NCBI GenBank assembly: GCA_033675545.1
Contig: JAWDGP010002524.1
Location: forward strand, 62,001-126,000
Direction of reading: 5' to 3'
DNA: 64,000 bases
Source: Elysia crispata
Taxonomy: Eukaryota > Mollusca > Gastropoda > Plakobranchidae
The notes under the pieces were generated by a model that was not told the DNA's origin, did not search any database, and worked only from the letters and a program-made list of their open reading frames with translations. Numbering within the stretch: position 1 is the first letter of the stretch; every line of letters starts with the position of its first letter. This document shows, piece after piece, positions 1 through 13,800 of this stretch. A program made the translations under genes and the position numbers.

Positions 1-1226
1 CTATTTGTTTCATAAATAAGGATTAAGAAGTTTATTTAGATAAAAAATGCATGTTTAGTCATTTTATTTATTTCTTTAAGTAGTTAAATTCATGAAACGT
101 CACAAATATTGTTCTTTTAACTAATATAGTTTAGAGCAATAACCTATTCTACAGTGTCAAAGAGGTTGAAACTTGTGTGTTCATATAGACCTAGCTTCAC
201 TGTTGAAAAAACTGCAATGAATATCTTAATTTTGTTTAAATTAGGGAAATTCGACATAAATTTAAAAAACTGAGTGAAGGATGTCCTTTTAATATATCTA
301 GCTGAAGCAGAAATTATATGAGTAAGTATATATCTGGTGAGCTTTGCTCTTTTAGTAGCTTTTGAAAGGTCAGTAGAAATCCACTAGTTGCGAATAAACC
401 AGCTTTATGCTTTGATGTGTAACTTGAAATTTTTAATTCCTCATCAAGTTTATACATAAGTGGTGCGTTCAAAAAAGTGTATCAAAAAGATGTATTCAGA
501 TTTTATTAATTGCTACTGGTTCGTCCAGCAAATGTGTTAACTTTGGATAACAGTGTAAAGATATAAGCAATTTTTATCAAAAGAAAATAAGACATTAATT
601 GGCCGGTAAAAAAATTAAAAAAGGGAAAAAAAATTGGGTTTCAATTGCACTGTTCATAGATGAGATCTTTAAAAAAAAAGTTTTAACTTGCACAATCTTA
701 TGCCTTCTCCTATCTTTTAAATCTTATCATCAAAAGTTGAGAATATAACGTGCAATTAATACAATATAGTAAAAATTCAAATGGCAAGATCATCAATAGT
801 GTCCTATATAATCTGATACTATATGCGCTATTGCAATTGGTGAGGTTAGCCTGTAGGACTACAATTTTGTAGAGATAAGTACATCTTAGTGGCACAAGAG
901 TAGAGATTAAAATTTCAGGCTTAGGATTAGAAGTAATTGCATGAAATGTTAAAATTGCCTTGATGATGAATGAAAAAAGTTTCTACTGAGAGACACACAG
1001 TAAACATCCAACAATATATTAAGACAGCCTCTAATCCTACATGGTTAACTTATAACGTTTTTTTCTTAATTTTTTTTTAAGCTTATTATATGTTTTCAAT
1101 TATGGTATTTAACTGTAGCCAACTATGATATTTCATATGATAAGAGGCATGAACTTCATGGAAACGGGCAAGCTGTGAACTATTAATTTTGTTATCCTTG
1201 ATTCTAGAGAAGAGGGGTAACAAGAC
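1..1226. other. SPG11 downstream intron sequence, no exon seen
   Basis: AT-rich sequence with homopolymer runs. I searched the minus strand for the remaining human C-terminal landmarks (VAEAYD, PDWAE, KGDFNYLEEF) and found none. The longest open frames here do not look protein-like. It is best read as the intron between exon 42 and an exon beyond the left edge. Confidence 0.5.
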
Positions 1227-4200
1227 CTCTATAAATCTTGGATGGGCATTAGAAAACACAGCAACTTGGTCTCTGGTCATATTAATCACAGTGATTCCGC
1301 TTGGCAGTAGCTGCAGCTGCAGTGATACCAGTCTCGCAAGTTTGACACAGTGTTGGGCCTTTCTCACACTGTTATCCTATAAAATGGGAAGAGATCATAG
1401 AAATGATTAAAGCTAAGGCAGAGATGTCAGACATGAAGGAAAAATAATTGGTTCCTTTAAATAATTTAAATCTCTTCAGACTGCTAGGTTGTTGTTTTGT
1501 TTGTTTTTTTCATTTGTAGAGTGGGCTTTACAGTTCAAATAAGTATCTAGGCCCTCGAGTCTATAGGATAAAAACTAAACAATCAAGGCCAAGTGGATTT
1601 CTAGAGCAGCCTTTGTCTTAGAGTTTTATACATAGGAAGCAAAACATGTAAGCAGCCCTTGGACCTGATGATATGACAAAAACTCATGACAATCAACTTA
1701 ATGACTGCATCCTGAAGAGATGAAAAAATACTACAAAGGTTTCAGGTTTGGTGTTACAGGTAGCTGTGCCAGAGCAATTTACTACTATAAATAGACTAAA
1801 TAAGATTGCTTTGGGATTTTGATTCAACTACCTGGTCATGTGTTTACACCATTGGCAGTTCTAATTTTTTTTTTTCAGCTGTCTAAGTCTCTTTTGGAAT
1901 CTTACATCTTTTAATTGATAAATACCTTGCATTTTTTCAATAGATTTCTCTAACAAGAATTAAGACCCTGTGTCACAATACTCCCTTGTGGTATAGACGA
2001 AAGGCAGACCATCTTTAGCTCAGAGAACTCCTAATGAACAGCAGCTACTTTTTTTAATAATTCAATGCTTCAGATGATGAGATGTCTTGCGGCATTAGTT
2101 TGGCTGAATATCAATACTAGATTTAATTATCAGACCAGATATAGGACAGTACAAAAGGCTCACAGGCTTCAAATTTAGACAAAAAGTTCATTTATTCAGA
2201 AAAGTTGAAACCCTTAAGTTTTATAACTAAGAAACATCGCTTCAAAAGAAAATTGAAAGAATTGGAATAGAATGTACAAAAAGGTCTTTCAATTTGTGTA
2301 AAAACTACACTATTAACATGGGTGTCCTTTGAAGTTGCTGTTGTTTCACAATGAATTATGTAATAAATATTTACTTTCACATAGCTTTCAGCAGCATCTT
2401 GAAAATACTGCAAGCATTTCTTTAATAAGTCATGTGTATCCTTTGATTGATCTGGAGAGGAAAAGAAAAGTTCTGTAAAGAATCCTTCTACCCCACAACA
2501 TTTAATGCAGCCTGTTTTCTTTTTTTTATTTGCTAAACAAATCTATTACTGTTTTATTTTTTCTCATGTTCAAAATCTCAATAATCGATCTTCATTCTTA
2601 CTACATTGCCCAATCACATCCAAAATTAAGTCTGAATAATAATTAAATTAGAATGAGTATCCTTTTTCAAAATCACATTGGGTTCCCAATAAAATCAAGT
2701 ACTGAATATGACAGTTGTAAACCTATCCATTTTCTTATTGACGACTAATTTTATAATTTAATTTCCTTAAGTCTAAGACAAGAACTCATTGAATGTTAAT
2801 GATAGGATACGTTGAATGTTCCAGTTTTTTTTTTCCTTTTGAGTTATTGTCTTTGGTCTTGCAAATTTCTTTTAAAGTGAAAAAGAAAAAAAATACCCAG
2901 TGACTTGTCTTTGAGATGCTTCAAGGCACGATGCCCACAAGTCTCTAGCATGTTTGCTATGTCTCGGTACATGCTGAACTTTAAAGCCACCATGGTGTAA
3001 GCCTCATTATCATCTGGTTGGTAACGCTTCAGATAGTCCAGGATGGCAACTTTCAGCTTGTCCTCCTACATATTGTTTGAAATGAAAGAGAGGGGGAAGG
3101 ATATATATGTGTATATATATATAGAGAGAGAGGGGGGGAGAAATACTTCACTATCCAAAGTTTTCATGGTTTTGAAATGATTAGTTGGAAAGCAAAGGGG
3201 AGAATGGACCTGTAAAATCTACTTTTGAATGCACACACTTAAGAATTTTGTGCTTTGCAATATAAATTTATTTTCTTAGGTTCAATGCAAATTATGATGC
3301 TTGTTGCTTAGCCCTAGTTACCAATTGTAAAAAAATCAAATTGAGCATGCCCAATTTTTAAAATCATTTCTCTCGCCTTTTATTTTCAAATAAAATGCAA
3401 TGATTTGCATGGATTTAATGAAGAACGAAGATACAGTTTATACAGCATGATCATTTGAATCTTATAAAGGAATGGTTTCTATAAAATTTTGCCACATTTT
3501 TTTCCCAAAGCATTGAATGAGGTAGTGGCATAATTCTACATTTAGCTGCCTCCAATAAAAATGCAAAACTCAAAAATACTTCCGCATTGATAACTTTATC
3601 TAAAAAAATGTTTACAAAAATCCACAATTAATGTTAAAGGTACAGCTTTTGTTTACATGCAAGTATTCTGATACATGAATCTCAAACCTTATCCCCAACT
3701 GCAACTGTAAAAAAGATTAGAAAACTTCACATTCCAAGAATATTTCAGCATCATTGTTATGCTTCTTTGTGCTTCAAACAAACAAAAAAACTGAATGTTA
3801 CTACCAGTGTTCAATTTATAACCAAAATCTTTATGGAGAGACATAAGATTTATAAATTTCACTCTTAAGATGAAAAAAAAAAAAATATATCATTAACATT
3901 TTTTTTGTCAAAAAAAAAATATCAATTGAAAGTTAATATATAATTCTGTCAGTTCAATTCAGAACTCCCATTTGGGATATGAAAAATCAGGAAGTAATAG
4001 GACTAGTCAACAAGTAACAGTTATCTATTTTACTTTGAAGCTTAAGAGAAGTATAAAAAAATGAAATTCTGTTTACAGAGTTCTCTTCAAAGTAAGATTA
4101 TACTCACCCTATCCATGCCTTTACGTAGCAACAATTCAAACTGATGGTGCTGTTGCAGAGCATGAAATATGTATGTCATTTCCCCATACCTGCCAACACC

Positions 4201-7200
4201 TGTGAGAAGTCGGATCTGAAGAAATAAAGACAGCAGCAAAATTGAAAAAAAACACAAAGTAAAATGTTGTGACATACCATAAGAATCACAGTCTTCATAA
4301 ACAGCTCAAAGCAAGTCTGAAATAGTGAACTTGAATTATTTACAGTATAAATATTGAATTGATTTCAAGTAATGTTTAAATATGTGCTAGGGATATTTTT
4401 GTAAAACTCCAGATTCCATAATTTATTTCTTGGTGAAGAAGACATTTGTCAGTACTTATAAATCAAAATACATGTTGGATCAGTTCTTCAAGTTATCAAA
4501 GTTGATATATTTCCTTACATACCATTAAGCCATACTCCTTCGCTTCAGTAAGGCTGTTGCAGCAGACTCGAGACACTCGTAAAACATGTGATATTCCCTC
4601 CATTGAAGATGAGATTGTGTAGCATTCATGAGCCATTATAATCAGTTCTGTTTGTATGGTCAGAACTGGAAAAGAGAGGGAAAAAAGCATACTCAAGAGA
4701 TTTACAACATGCAATAGCTTAAATAAGGATAGGACTGTGCTGGAAAGGCAGAATTATAATATAAAGACTATTCATTTCAACTGCGTGAAATTTGACATAT
4801 GTTTTGCCACTTAGTTCAAAAAGGATTTATCACTTTCTTTTCTTTGCTAAATAGATTGAATAAAGAAACTTTTCATAAGTTTCCTATCTGGTGCAACTAT
4901 AAACTAACAGAAGCAAAAAGAATTTCAACAACTATGCTCTTCCGGCAATGTTTGCAAAGTCATTTGAGCAAGCCTTGCCAGTTAGTAAGCTGAACCAATG
5001 ATATTTAATCCATGTACATGAATTTTACATGATTTATTTGTACCAATCAAAGAATTGGTAATCACAAAAAGAACAAAATTTTGGACAAAGGATAAAAGTA
5101 ATTTCAAAAGTATTAAAAAGTTGGAGCATATGGAGAGATAAGGAAGAAGTAAAACCTATAGGGACATGCATGACCGAGTTAAAAGAGGAGAATGTACAAA
5201 CCTTTAGGTGTCATCTCTCCAGGCCCTGTTGAGAATAGCGCAGTGGCTGCCTGCAATATGCGGTCTCCAAGGAGGGAAGCATTTTCACAAAGTGTCAAAA
5301 ACTGAGAAAAAACTTCCATTCCATCTGTTGGGTTGAACATGAGCTCTGAGGTTTGAAGACTAGGTTCACTGTCTTGGTCTGCAAAAGTCATAGTTTCCTA
5401 TCAACTAACTTTTAATTTTTATAACTCAAAGAAAAACAAAAATATTGTCAGGCTGACATGCGTGGTATAAAATCAGTCTTCATCTTCTTATCTACTTACT
5501 TCACTTTTGTTTTTGTTTTGTCCTTTTTTTTTTATTTTTTTTTTTTTAACATCAGAGTACCTTCTCATGAAGACGAATATTTCTACAGAAAATAAGGAAC
5601 ATGAAAAAGAAATTTTATTCAAACTGTTCGCACTAAACTTCAGTTATAAAAAGGCTTTATCATTTCAGATTTTGTAAATTTCTGGACACCATCCAATTTT
5701 CTGCAACAGCAGTAATCTAGATGACAGAAAATTTATCATGTGACTAAAGCTAAGGCATAAGCTGCTGTTTTCTTGCAATACATACCTTTGTCACTGTTAC
5801 TCTTCACAAACATCTTTAGAACATCAACAATGGAGTCAGCCAAGAAGCCTGTAACCTATTAAAAGAAAAAAAAAAGACCTATGACCTTAAGAAAAAGAAA
5901 GTAAGTGTATTTATTTTATTTTATTTTATTTTGTAAGCAGTGAGTGCATGCTATGGAAGACAATTTCCTTTGTACATAATAAAATGTTTTTCTAATTTTG
6001 AAGCAGAAAAAGTGTAGACATTGTCTGACTCTGATTACTGCCTTGATTTGGCTAGTTTAGGATGATTTAAAGCTTCACATGCCATCACACTTACCAAAAG
6101 CACATCTCTGAAGATCAATATTTTATTATCATGTTTTGTTTGAGAATCTGTTCCTCAACAGCTAGAAGAGATTTTTTTCAATAACCAACGCAATGAAATT
6201 CTCAACTCAGAACAATACAAACAAGACTGGTTTAACACCGAATTTTCACATTCCTGTGGCTCAGGGTGCTTTATGGTTTCCCTAACAATTCTCAAAGAAT
6301 TCAGAAGCTTACAAAAAGTTCAACAAGCAATCTGTTACGTGTCACTGCTTTGCTTCTAAAATATATATATATCACTGTACTTATGTAGAGTGATAACACA
6401 TTTATCATGCATTATGAACCCTTAGAGCCTCAATGATATAATGAAATAGACTGCAAGTTGCTAAAGTGAAAGATATTTGCAAATATGTGCATTTTCAATT
6501 AGATTACTCTTTAACTCCATCATTTTTCATCCAAAAATTTATTTGATTTCAGTCCCTCTTGGTTTGATTATTTTTTATAAAATTATAATATTCAAGATGT
6601 CTCTCACAAAGACAAAGTATTCAAGGATACTAATTATTTCTATCAGAAAAGTTTTGTTATTGAAAGTGCATTTGGTGTTTCAGCTATTCTAGCTTGATAA
6701 ACTCTACTCATTCTTAATCAAATACAAGTATAAAAAATCTTTGCTCAAACTAATTTGAGCACAGTTTATATTTGTGTCCATAAACCACTCTCTCTCTGCA
6801 GTAATTGGCATGGTTTTCACACACAGATCTCTCAATTGTGACAAAAAGTAGTGAGGTCGTAAGCCAATGGGAAGGTATTTCAAATACATTTGACATAATA
6901 TCATTCCTTTTAAGGACATTCAATTTCTTTTGGCTTGAGAAACTATCTAATGCTCTCTTAAGACTATTTTGCTCTTACCAAAACTCCGATTATAAGAACC
7001 TAGTAAAATGTCATAAAGTCTTCAAATACATTCAATTACATATCACACATATTAACTACAAGAGCACAAAGAAAACTCACTAACCTCATCATCAGATAGA
7101 CCACTACTCGTAAGAAAATCACGAGCAACTAAAAACTTATTTGGGTGATTTATTCTCAGTAGCTTGAATAGGGAATCAAATTCTGGTCTCAGAACTATTT

Positions 7201-7867
7201 CTTTATACTCTGTACTGAGAAGCTGAAACAAAATAGAAAAATCTTTAAAATGGTTGTAGATATTAGCCTTTTTGGTATAATTTTATTTAAGGAATTCAAG
7301 TTTAATGTTAACACTTGTCACAGGCATGAAAGGAGGAGGAAAAAAAGGAGGCGTGTCTCTAAATGCCATGGTCACCTCCTTATATTGATTAACTGATAGT
7401 TTGAATTATTAGTATAGTCCTGTCTTTAAAAAATGACCTCAGGACATTTAACACATAATTATTTCAAGCAATGCTTAGACAGAGGCCATACTTCAAAAAT
7501 GTCATGCTTCTAAGCTGCAATGTAAAGTCCCTAAATGCCTTAAATTTAAGCCACATATCCTACTTGTTTCATAACTCTTGTCAATATGCTGGGTTAGATG
7601 TCTTTAACAAGAATAAGTTCAAATGAGTTGCTTTTTTATTCAGCACAGCTATCTTTAAAGAACAGATTGTTAGAATGACTTTAACAAAGAAAAAACTATA
7701 TGCTATACCTACCTGTGCCATTTTATAACAGGTAATAATTTTCAAACACACTTGTCTGCCTTTTATGCAGTGAGAGTAGAGTCTCTCCATGACAGATGCA
7801 GTATCCTGAGGGTCAACATTGCTTGGGTTTTCGGCTAAAGAGGATGTGTTGCTTGCTATGCTGCTGC
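1227..7867 (-). CDS. SPG11: SPG11 coding exons 34-42 (spatacsin C-terminal domain)
   Basis: Exons: 7713-7867, 7085-7222, 5786-5855, 5202-5378, 4523-4665, 4108-4215, 2897-3065, 2375-2451, 1227-1376. This is the best conserved part and corresponds to the family's C-terminal domain (Pfam Spatacsin_C). Matches: MFNPTDGMEVFSQFLTLCE with MFNPTEESQTFLQLTTLCQ; ELIIMAHECYTISSSMEGI with ELLILAHHCFTLTCHMEGI; RLLTGVGRYGEMTYIF with RLLTGIGRYNEMTYIF; FQDAAESYVKDNSVRKAQHC with the human DAAESYAKDSCVRQAQHC block. Exon 42 uses acceptor TTATAG|GAT at 1376 and a weak donor GAG|GTCTTG after 1227. The human protein continues for about 115 residues past this point. No counterpart was found in bases 1-1226, so the remaining exon or exons lie off the left edge. 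Confidence 0.92.
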
Positions 7868-10800
7868 CTAAGAGATTTGGGAAGAAAAGAAAAGAAAAAA
7901 AATTTGGATGGTGGGTAGAAAAACTCTTTCAAACAAGAGATCTAGCCTATCAGGTCTTGAAGAAATATTTTTGTATCAAACCTTCACCATTCACCACTGT
8001 TTTGGTTAAAAGCAACAAATTCTGTGACTATTGTGTTCAAAGTAGTTAAGAAAGGAAATAAAAAAGAAAGAATTGTGTAGAAAGAGGGGAAAAACAAAAT
8101 TGATTTCATAAATTTAAATTTTCAGTTTCACCATTCTGATTTATCTTACTTTTCATTTTTAATTCCTTTTTAGGGTGCAATCAGCTAAGTAGCTATCAAC
8201 CGTGGAGGAAGTATCATGATTCACTTAGTATAGTTTGTGGGATATATTATATATTTATAATATTCATTTCACTCATGATTTCAAAATTAGAAAACAGAGA
8301 TGTTAAAATGGTTTCAATATTTCCCGAATTTTTCACCCTTTTTCACACTTAATCTTTACACTGAATTTATCCAATTGCAACAAAATTTCAATGCCACAAA
8401 AAATTATTGAAAATCAAATTTTTCGACAAATAAAAATGCTAGTATTAAGTCATTTTTACTTGAGGAAAAGTCAATAGTTTATGGAACAAATAACTCTAAA
8501 GAGTAATGCCTAAATGTTATGAAACACAAGAAAAGCTGTGGACTCTAAAACTACAAACACAGATAGCATGATAAAAGATAGAAGCAAATTAATGACAAAT
8601 TAAGCATTTAGTAGATAAAGCTTGCATTTTTATTTAAGTTAATGTCTAAAGAATTATGTTGCAAAAGTGGTTTTCAGAACTTACTACTGATGGATCTTGC
8701 TCGAGTCAAAGAGACCCTTCTATACTGTTTTGGAATATTTTTTACCAATAATCGGCGCATTGCAGGTTCTATATTATCTGGTCGACTGGTCCCGTTGGCT
8801 AGAGCAATGCAGGTCTGAATTAAATGAGAATTAAAAAAGAATTAAAACCACCAAGGTTTGAATAGATATTTCCAATTCATCATCAAGTACAAGAGTTAAT
8901 AGTATTTGTAAATAAAAAATGTTCTATCTCTGCTATGATTCAGTTTTTCTATTTTTGCTTTATTTTAGCATTTTTTTTCAAACCTAGATATTGAATGATT
9001 AAAATATAAACCACTGTTTATGAACGAATATGTTTAGAATGGGAAAAATCAAGAATGACCCCAAGCTTGTATCTTAACCTTATGCTTTGAAAAGTTTGAT
9101 CTAATAAGACTAAAGTTCAAAGGCAGGCTTACTTGCACAATGGCTAAGTCCTGATTATAATGTCCAAACATAGCAGCCACTCTAGAACAAGTGATGATAC
9201 GGGCCTGGTCCAGGTATGCTTCCATTAACATGTCTAGCACCTCCAATTCCTAGTCAAGATTAGAATTAGAGACATATAAATAAAGAAGAGGCCAGGATCA
9301 AAAAACCAAAATTCTTATAAATTACATCAAACATAATATATGCATTTTTTTTATACACTTTCATGTTAAGCATCTGCATATTTTCATGTAATATAGCATT
9401 TCAGCAATCTGAAAGGGAGCAAATGGACTCAAGAGATATTTCTTTCATTTTTTTTTCCTCCAACACCATGAGAAAAACTTTATACATCTGATTTCAGGTA
9501 CACTTTTTGCAAAGTAGATTTTTATCAAATTTTAAAGATCACTCCGACCGAGGTTCCACAAAGCACTAAAAATATTTATAATATGTGAGGCATTCATGGC
9601 AAATCAGGCACATATCACAGTTTTGAACTAAAGCTCATTAAAGTTTGATAGTCTTCAACAGTACTTATAATTAAACAGCATTGCTAGAATTATAACCTTT
9701 TCACTTTTGGGACAAGAAAAGAATTTACCTTTACTACATATCAAACACTAATTTTTTTTACTGATTTTACACTCATATATCTCGTGCAATCTATCCGATG
9801 TGAGATGCTGAAAATAAATCCAATACTACTTGTTGTCCCTCAGAAATAGGCGCTATTGGTATTCTAAGGGATTTTCAATATTTTACTTTTCAATATGACA
9901 GCTAACTCTGTACTGATTCCACCACTTTCAACCTCTGGCAAAAAGTCTCACTGGTAGTACTATAGTTGCTTATTTTTTTGTACACTCCTTGCCAGATTCT
10001 TTTTAGTGTTCTATACAGGGTGTTCTACTATTGAGTACCGTAAAGTTTCCGACTTAAAATACCTGTGATGTAAAATCCTCTTGTACATCTGAGACACTCT
10101 GAGGTTCTATGCTCACTTCAAGCAGTTCAGACTTAAGATCTCCTGGACGGGTTGTTTTTAGATGCACATCATCAAAAATTAGATCAAGTGGTTCAACCTC
10201 TTCAAGTGCAACCTACAAAATAAAAATAAGAACATCATTATGTTAAGCAACACAGGAGCACAGTGCCCATTTTTCAACCTGAAGAAACCCTTCTTAAACA
10301 AGACATAATCTAAGCCACGTTATGTGTAGATGATTTAGAGCCAGCACTCTTCTGCCTTGCCATGCCTATCAGGAACTGATTTGATATACCAAAGTACTCT
10401 TAAAAGAATGAAGAAGTACATCTGATGGTGCATCTAAATAGGAAGTGGTAAAAGTGATGACTACTGGTTATACTCTCACACACTTAGGGCATGGAACATG
10501 AGCTGTCTTAGTCTAAACAGGAGACATAATACACAAGACTGTTATGAAGTAGATTATGAATCAAAGGTACAGAAATTGCTTCTCCCTTGAGTTTCTTAAT
10601 TACTTTAGACTTTTACTAAATAAAAGCTATTAAATGTCAGTCAAAGAGAGTTTAATATGCCCCAATTTTATGAGGCAAAAGTAGAAAAAAAAACTTACAT
10701 TTCTATAAATTATTTCACACAAACACACACACACAATCTTTAAGGATGTCTTAAAGAGAAGACTACAATCTTCTTACTTATAGTTTTAGCAAACATGAAC

Positions 10801-13800
10801 TTCTCTTGTTCATATGGGAATCCATTTGCAGAAAAATATATCTTACTTCATATATTTATTGAGAAAAGACTGCAAATAACAAAATACTTTCTCATATTTA
10901 AGAGCAGCTCTTCAGAACTTGATATTTGCTTCTAAAAATTGAGAATCAAAATGATGTTGTAAACTATAAGAACAAATGATTTGAGTTTGTGTTCACTTTG
11001 GGATTAAGTTATTGAAGAATATCAAAGTATGCTAAAAAAAAAAAAAAGAATATTGTATTCAGTCAGGTTACTATAGAATAAATAAAGAATCTGCTTACAA
11101 AGATTAATTCAAACTTAATGCATAGACTGATGTCATAATTTTCTTATATTCTAATGATGAACAAACCAAAATAAATCATAAACATAATCGAATTATTTCC
11201 TTTTATGATTTTAACTAACCTTTGATGCTATACGGTGTCTCCACATTTCTCTGAACACTGTGTTTTTCATGGCCAAAGCCTCCGGCTGATTTGTGTCTTC
11301 CATGAGAGAGTACAGCTGCTCACAAAGAAGAGCTTTCTCGGCTTCAATACTAGTCTCCTTTATCTCCGCCTGAAATATTTGCATATGTATAAAAGTTGCT
11401 CATACTTGTTAGATTAGATCCCAGTAAATATATCAATATTTCATTTATTTATCCTTTGGGAAAAAATTCAAAATGAAATATTTCTAAACAAATGATAGAG
11501 TCATAATTTTTGTCACATTTGCAAAAGTTAAATATTCAATTTAAGTACGTAACAAACACTCTTGTTGCTTAACAAATCTACTACATTGGATAATTTATCC
11601 TAAACAAACCATGTGTTTTAGCATATGATTAATCAAGCATGGCTGCAACCTATTTTATTACAATACCCTAACTTATTACTCACTTACGAGTCTGATACTT
11701 TTAAAAAGATTTTTTTTTTAAGTTTCGATTTTTCTCATCCAGTACAATCTTCTTTTTAATTTTGTTAAATTATTCAATCATGAAAGAAAAAAAATGTTCA
11801 TTCATTATCATGTACCTCCCTAAAAATAAAAATTGAAATAAGGAAGCAGGCTTTAACCGTATTACCTCAAAAAAATCTGTGCTTGTTTTGTAACAGCAGC
11901 GATCTGGGCTCAGGAGCTTTTGACACTTGATCCAGAATTGTGCTCTGACAAGCTTGGCTGCCCAGAGCCCACATTTCACAAGTTGCTGCTTCTCTTCTTT
12001 TAACTAAGAAATATGAAATACAAAAGGTTAGAGCAGTTGTTTTGTTTTGCTTTTTGTTGTTTTTTTTTTTTCAAACAAAGCATAAACAAAGGTTAAAGTT
12101 GAAAGAGAAATTAAGAGAAACAAGAGACAGTAAGAGTGACAAAAAGAAAGAAGTGCAGAGTGAGACAATCACATTTGTGGCGAGACAGAAAAGAAAGAGA
12201 ATCAGACGGATAGAGGAGAGATGGATTAGAAGCCAACAAGATAGGAAAAGGAAGAGAATAAGTAAGATAGCGAGAAAAACATATAGGAGAAATGTGAGAA
12301 GTTAGAGATAAGAGAGAGGAAACTTTGTTGTTTGATTTCAGCAATGGAAAAAAAAATTTAAGCCCTTGAAAAGCCGACATTGGGTAGGGTAGAGATGAAA
12401 AGAAAATATAGAAGAGAAGGAGAAAAGAAGAGTAACAAGAAATATGTTGTTGCTTAATCAATCTACCTGTCTTATGGTCACTCTCTCTGTGCCCACACTT
12501 GCAGCGCCAGCCAGTTCTTGGGCTGCTGCAAACGACCCACGATCCATAAGCTGATCCAAGCAGTTTTCTATCTGCTGCCTAAATTGTTCAGACCCTGTGC
12601 CTGCTGTCAACAGAGCTGCAAAGTCAGGCACATTCACATTGTTTGCATGCAGTATGGTTACTACCTTTTGAAGAATGGCGAAGTTCAACACTGTAAAAGA
12701 AAAAGGGGGCGCAAATAAAGACTTTTGATAGATTGAATTATTCTTTCAATAACTAGTTAACGTATTTCATACAGAAAACTGGGAATCCACATGCGTTGAC
12801 AGTGTCACTCCGTGCCCGCACACTGGTATACCCTGTTCTTAGAATGCAGATTCCCTATGCCTATTTAAGTGCCTAATATACCGGATAAAATATATTGCAC
12901 TGATCTCCGTTGATAATAGCAACAAGACACATCACTTCAATCAACGTTTTTTCCTCAAAAACGAGGAATCCCTGTGTTAAAAAATACAATTTCTTAATTT
13001 TCTATTTCTTTTCTTTTCCTCCATCTCAACCTGCTCAAAGTTTGGTTTTCTTTTTATTTGATTTCACACTCCTTACCTATTTACAAGGTGTAGCAACCAT
13101 TCGATGTGAATTCATTTCAAACAGAATGAAAAAAGAATTTTTAAATTAATGACGTGTATTTTTTCACGATGATCTTGATCTTGATCTAAAAATCTCAAAA
13201 TTTACTTTGAATTTACGGTGAATTTAATTGGTTCAAATAGTGCTAATCATGAATGATTCTATCAAGTTTGTTAAAAGAAGAGGAAAAACAGGGCCAATTA
13301 TAGGTTACAAAGGTATTGATTATAACTATTTTATGTAAGAAAAAGAAAAAAAGTTACATCACTTTGCTCTTTTTCAATTTTGTAGAATTTAAATTTATTT
13401 TAAAACTTCATAGATTTTAGAAGAATTTGCATGTTACTTGATTAACCAAAATTACATGCCTCTAATTTTGATTAAATATCAGTACTCAACAACTGTTCTA
13501 TATGATTCTTTGAATTTTCTGGCCCTCATTGATTAAATCATGGATTCTATTCAGATGTCAGATACAACTGTGGTATTACAATAAAAAAAAATCACAATTG
13601 GCGATATGAGCAGGCATGTAATAAGCAGTCAACAACTAACTATTATGGTCTGGGCAAGAAATCATTTTCAGAAAATAACTTTTTTATTTATATATCATTA
13701 AATCCATTATATGCAGTAACTCAAGAAATAGGTTCAAAATTTATCTTGAAGGAAAGATAATTTAAACTCACCACTGTTTTACTAAAATCAAAAACATTTT

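Noticed and set aside
12042-12305. 87-codon lysine/arginine-rich plus-strand ORF
   Set aside because: It is produced by the purine-rich low-complexity tract inside an SPG11 intron; no conserved motif.
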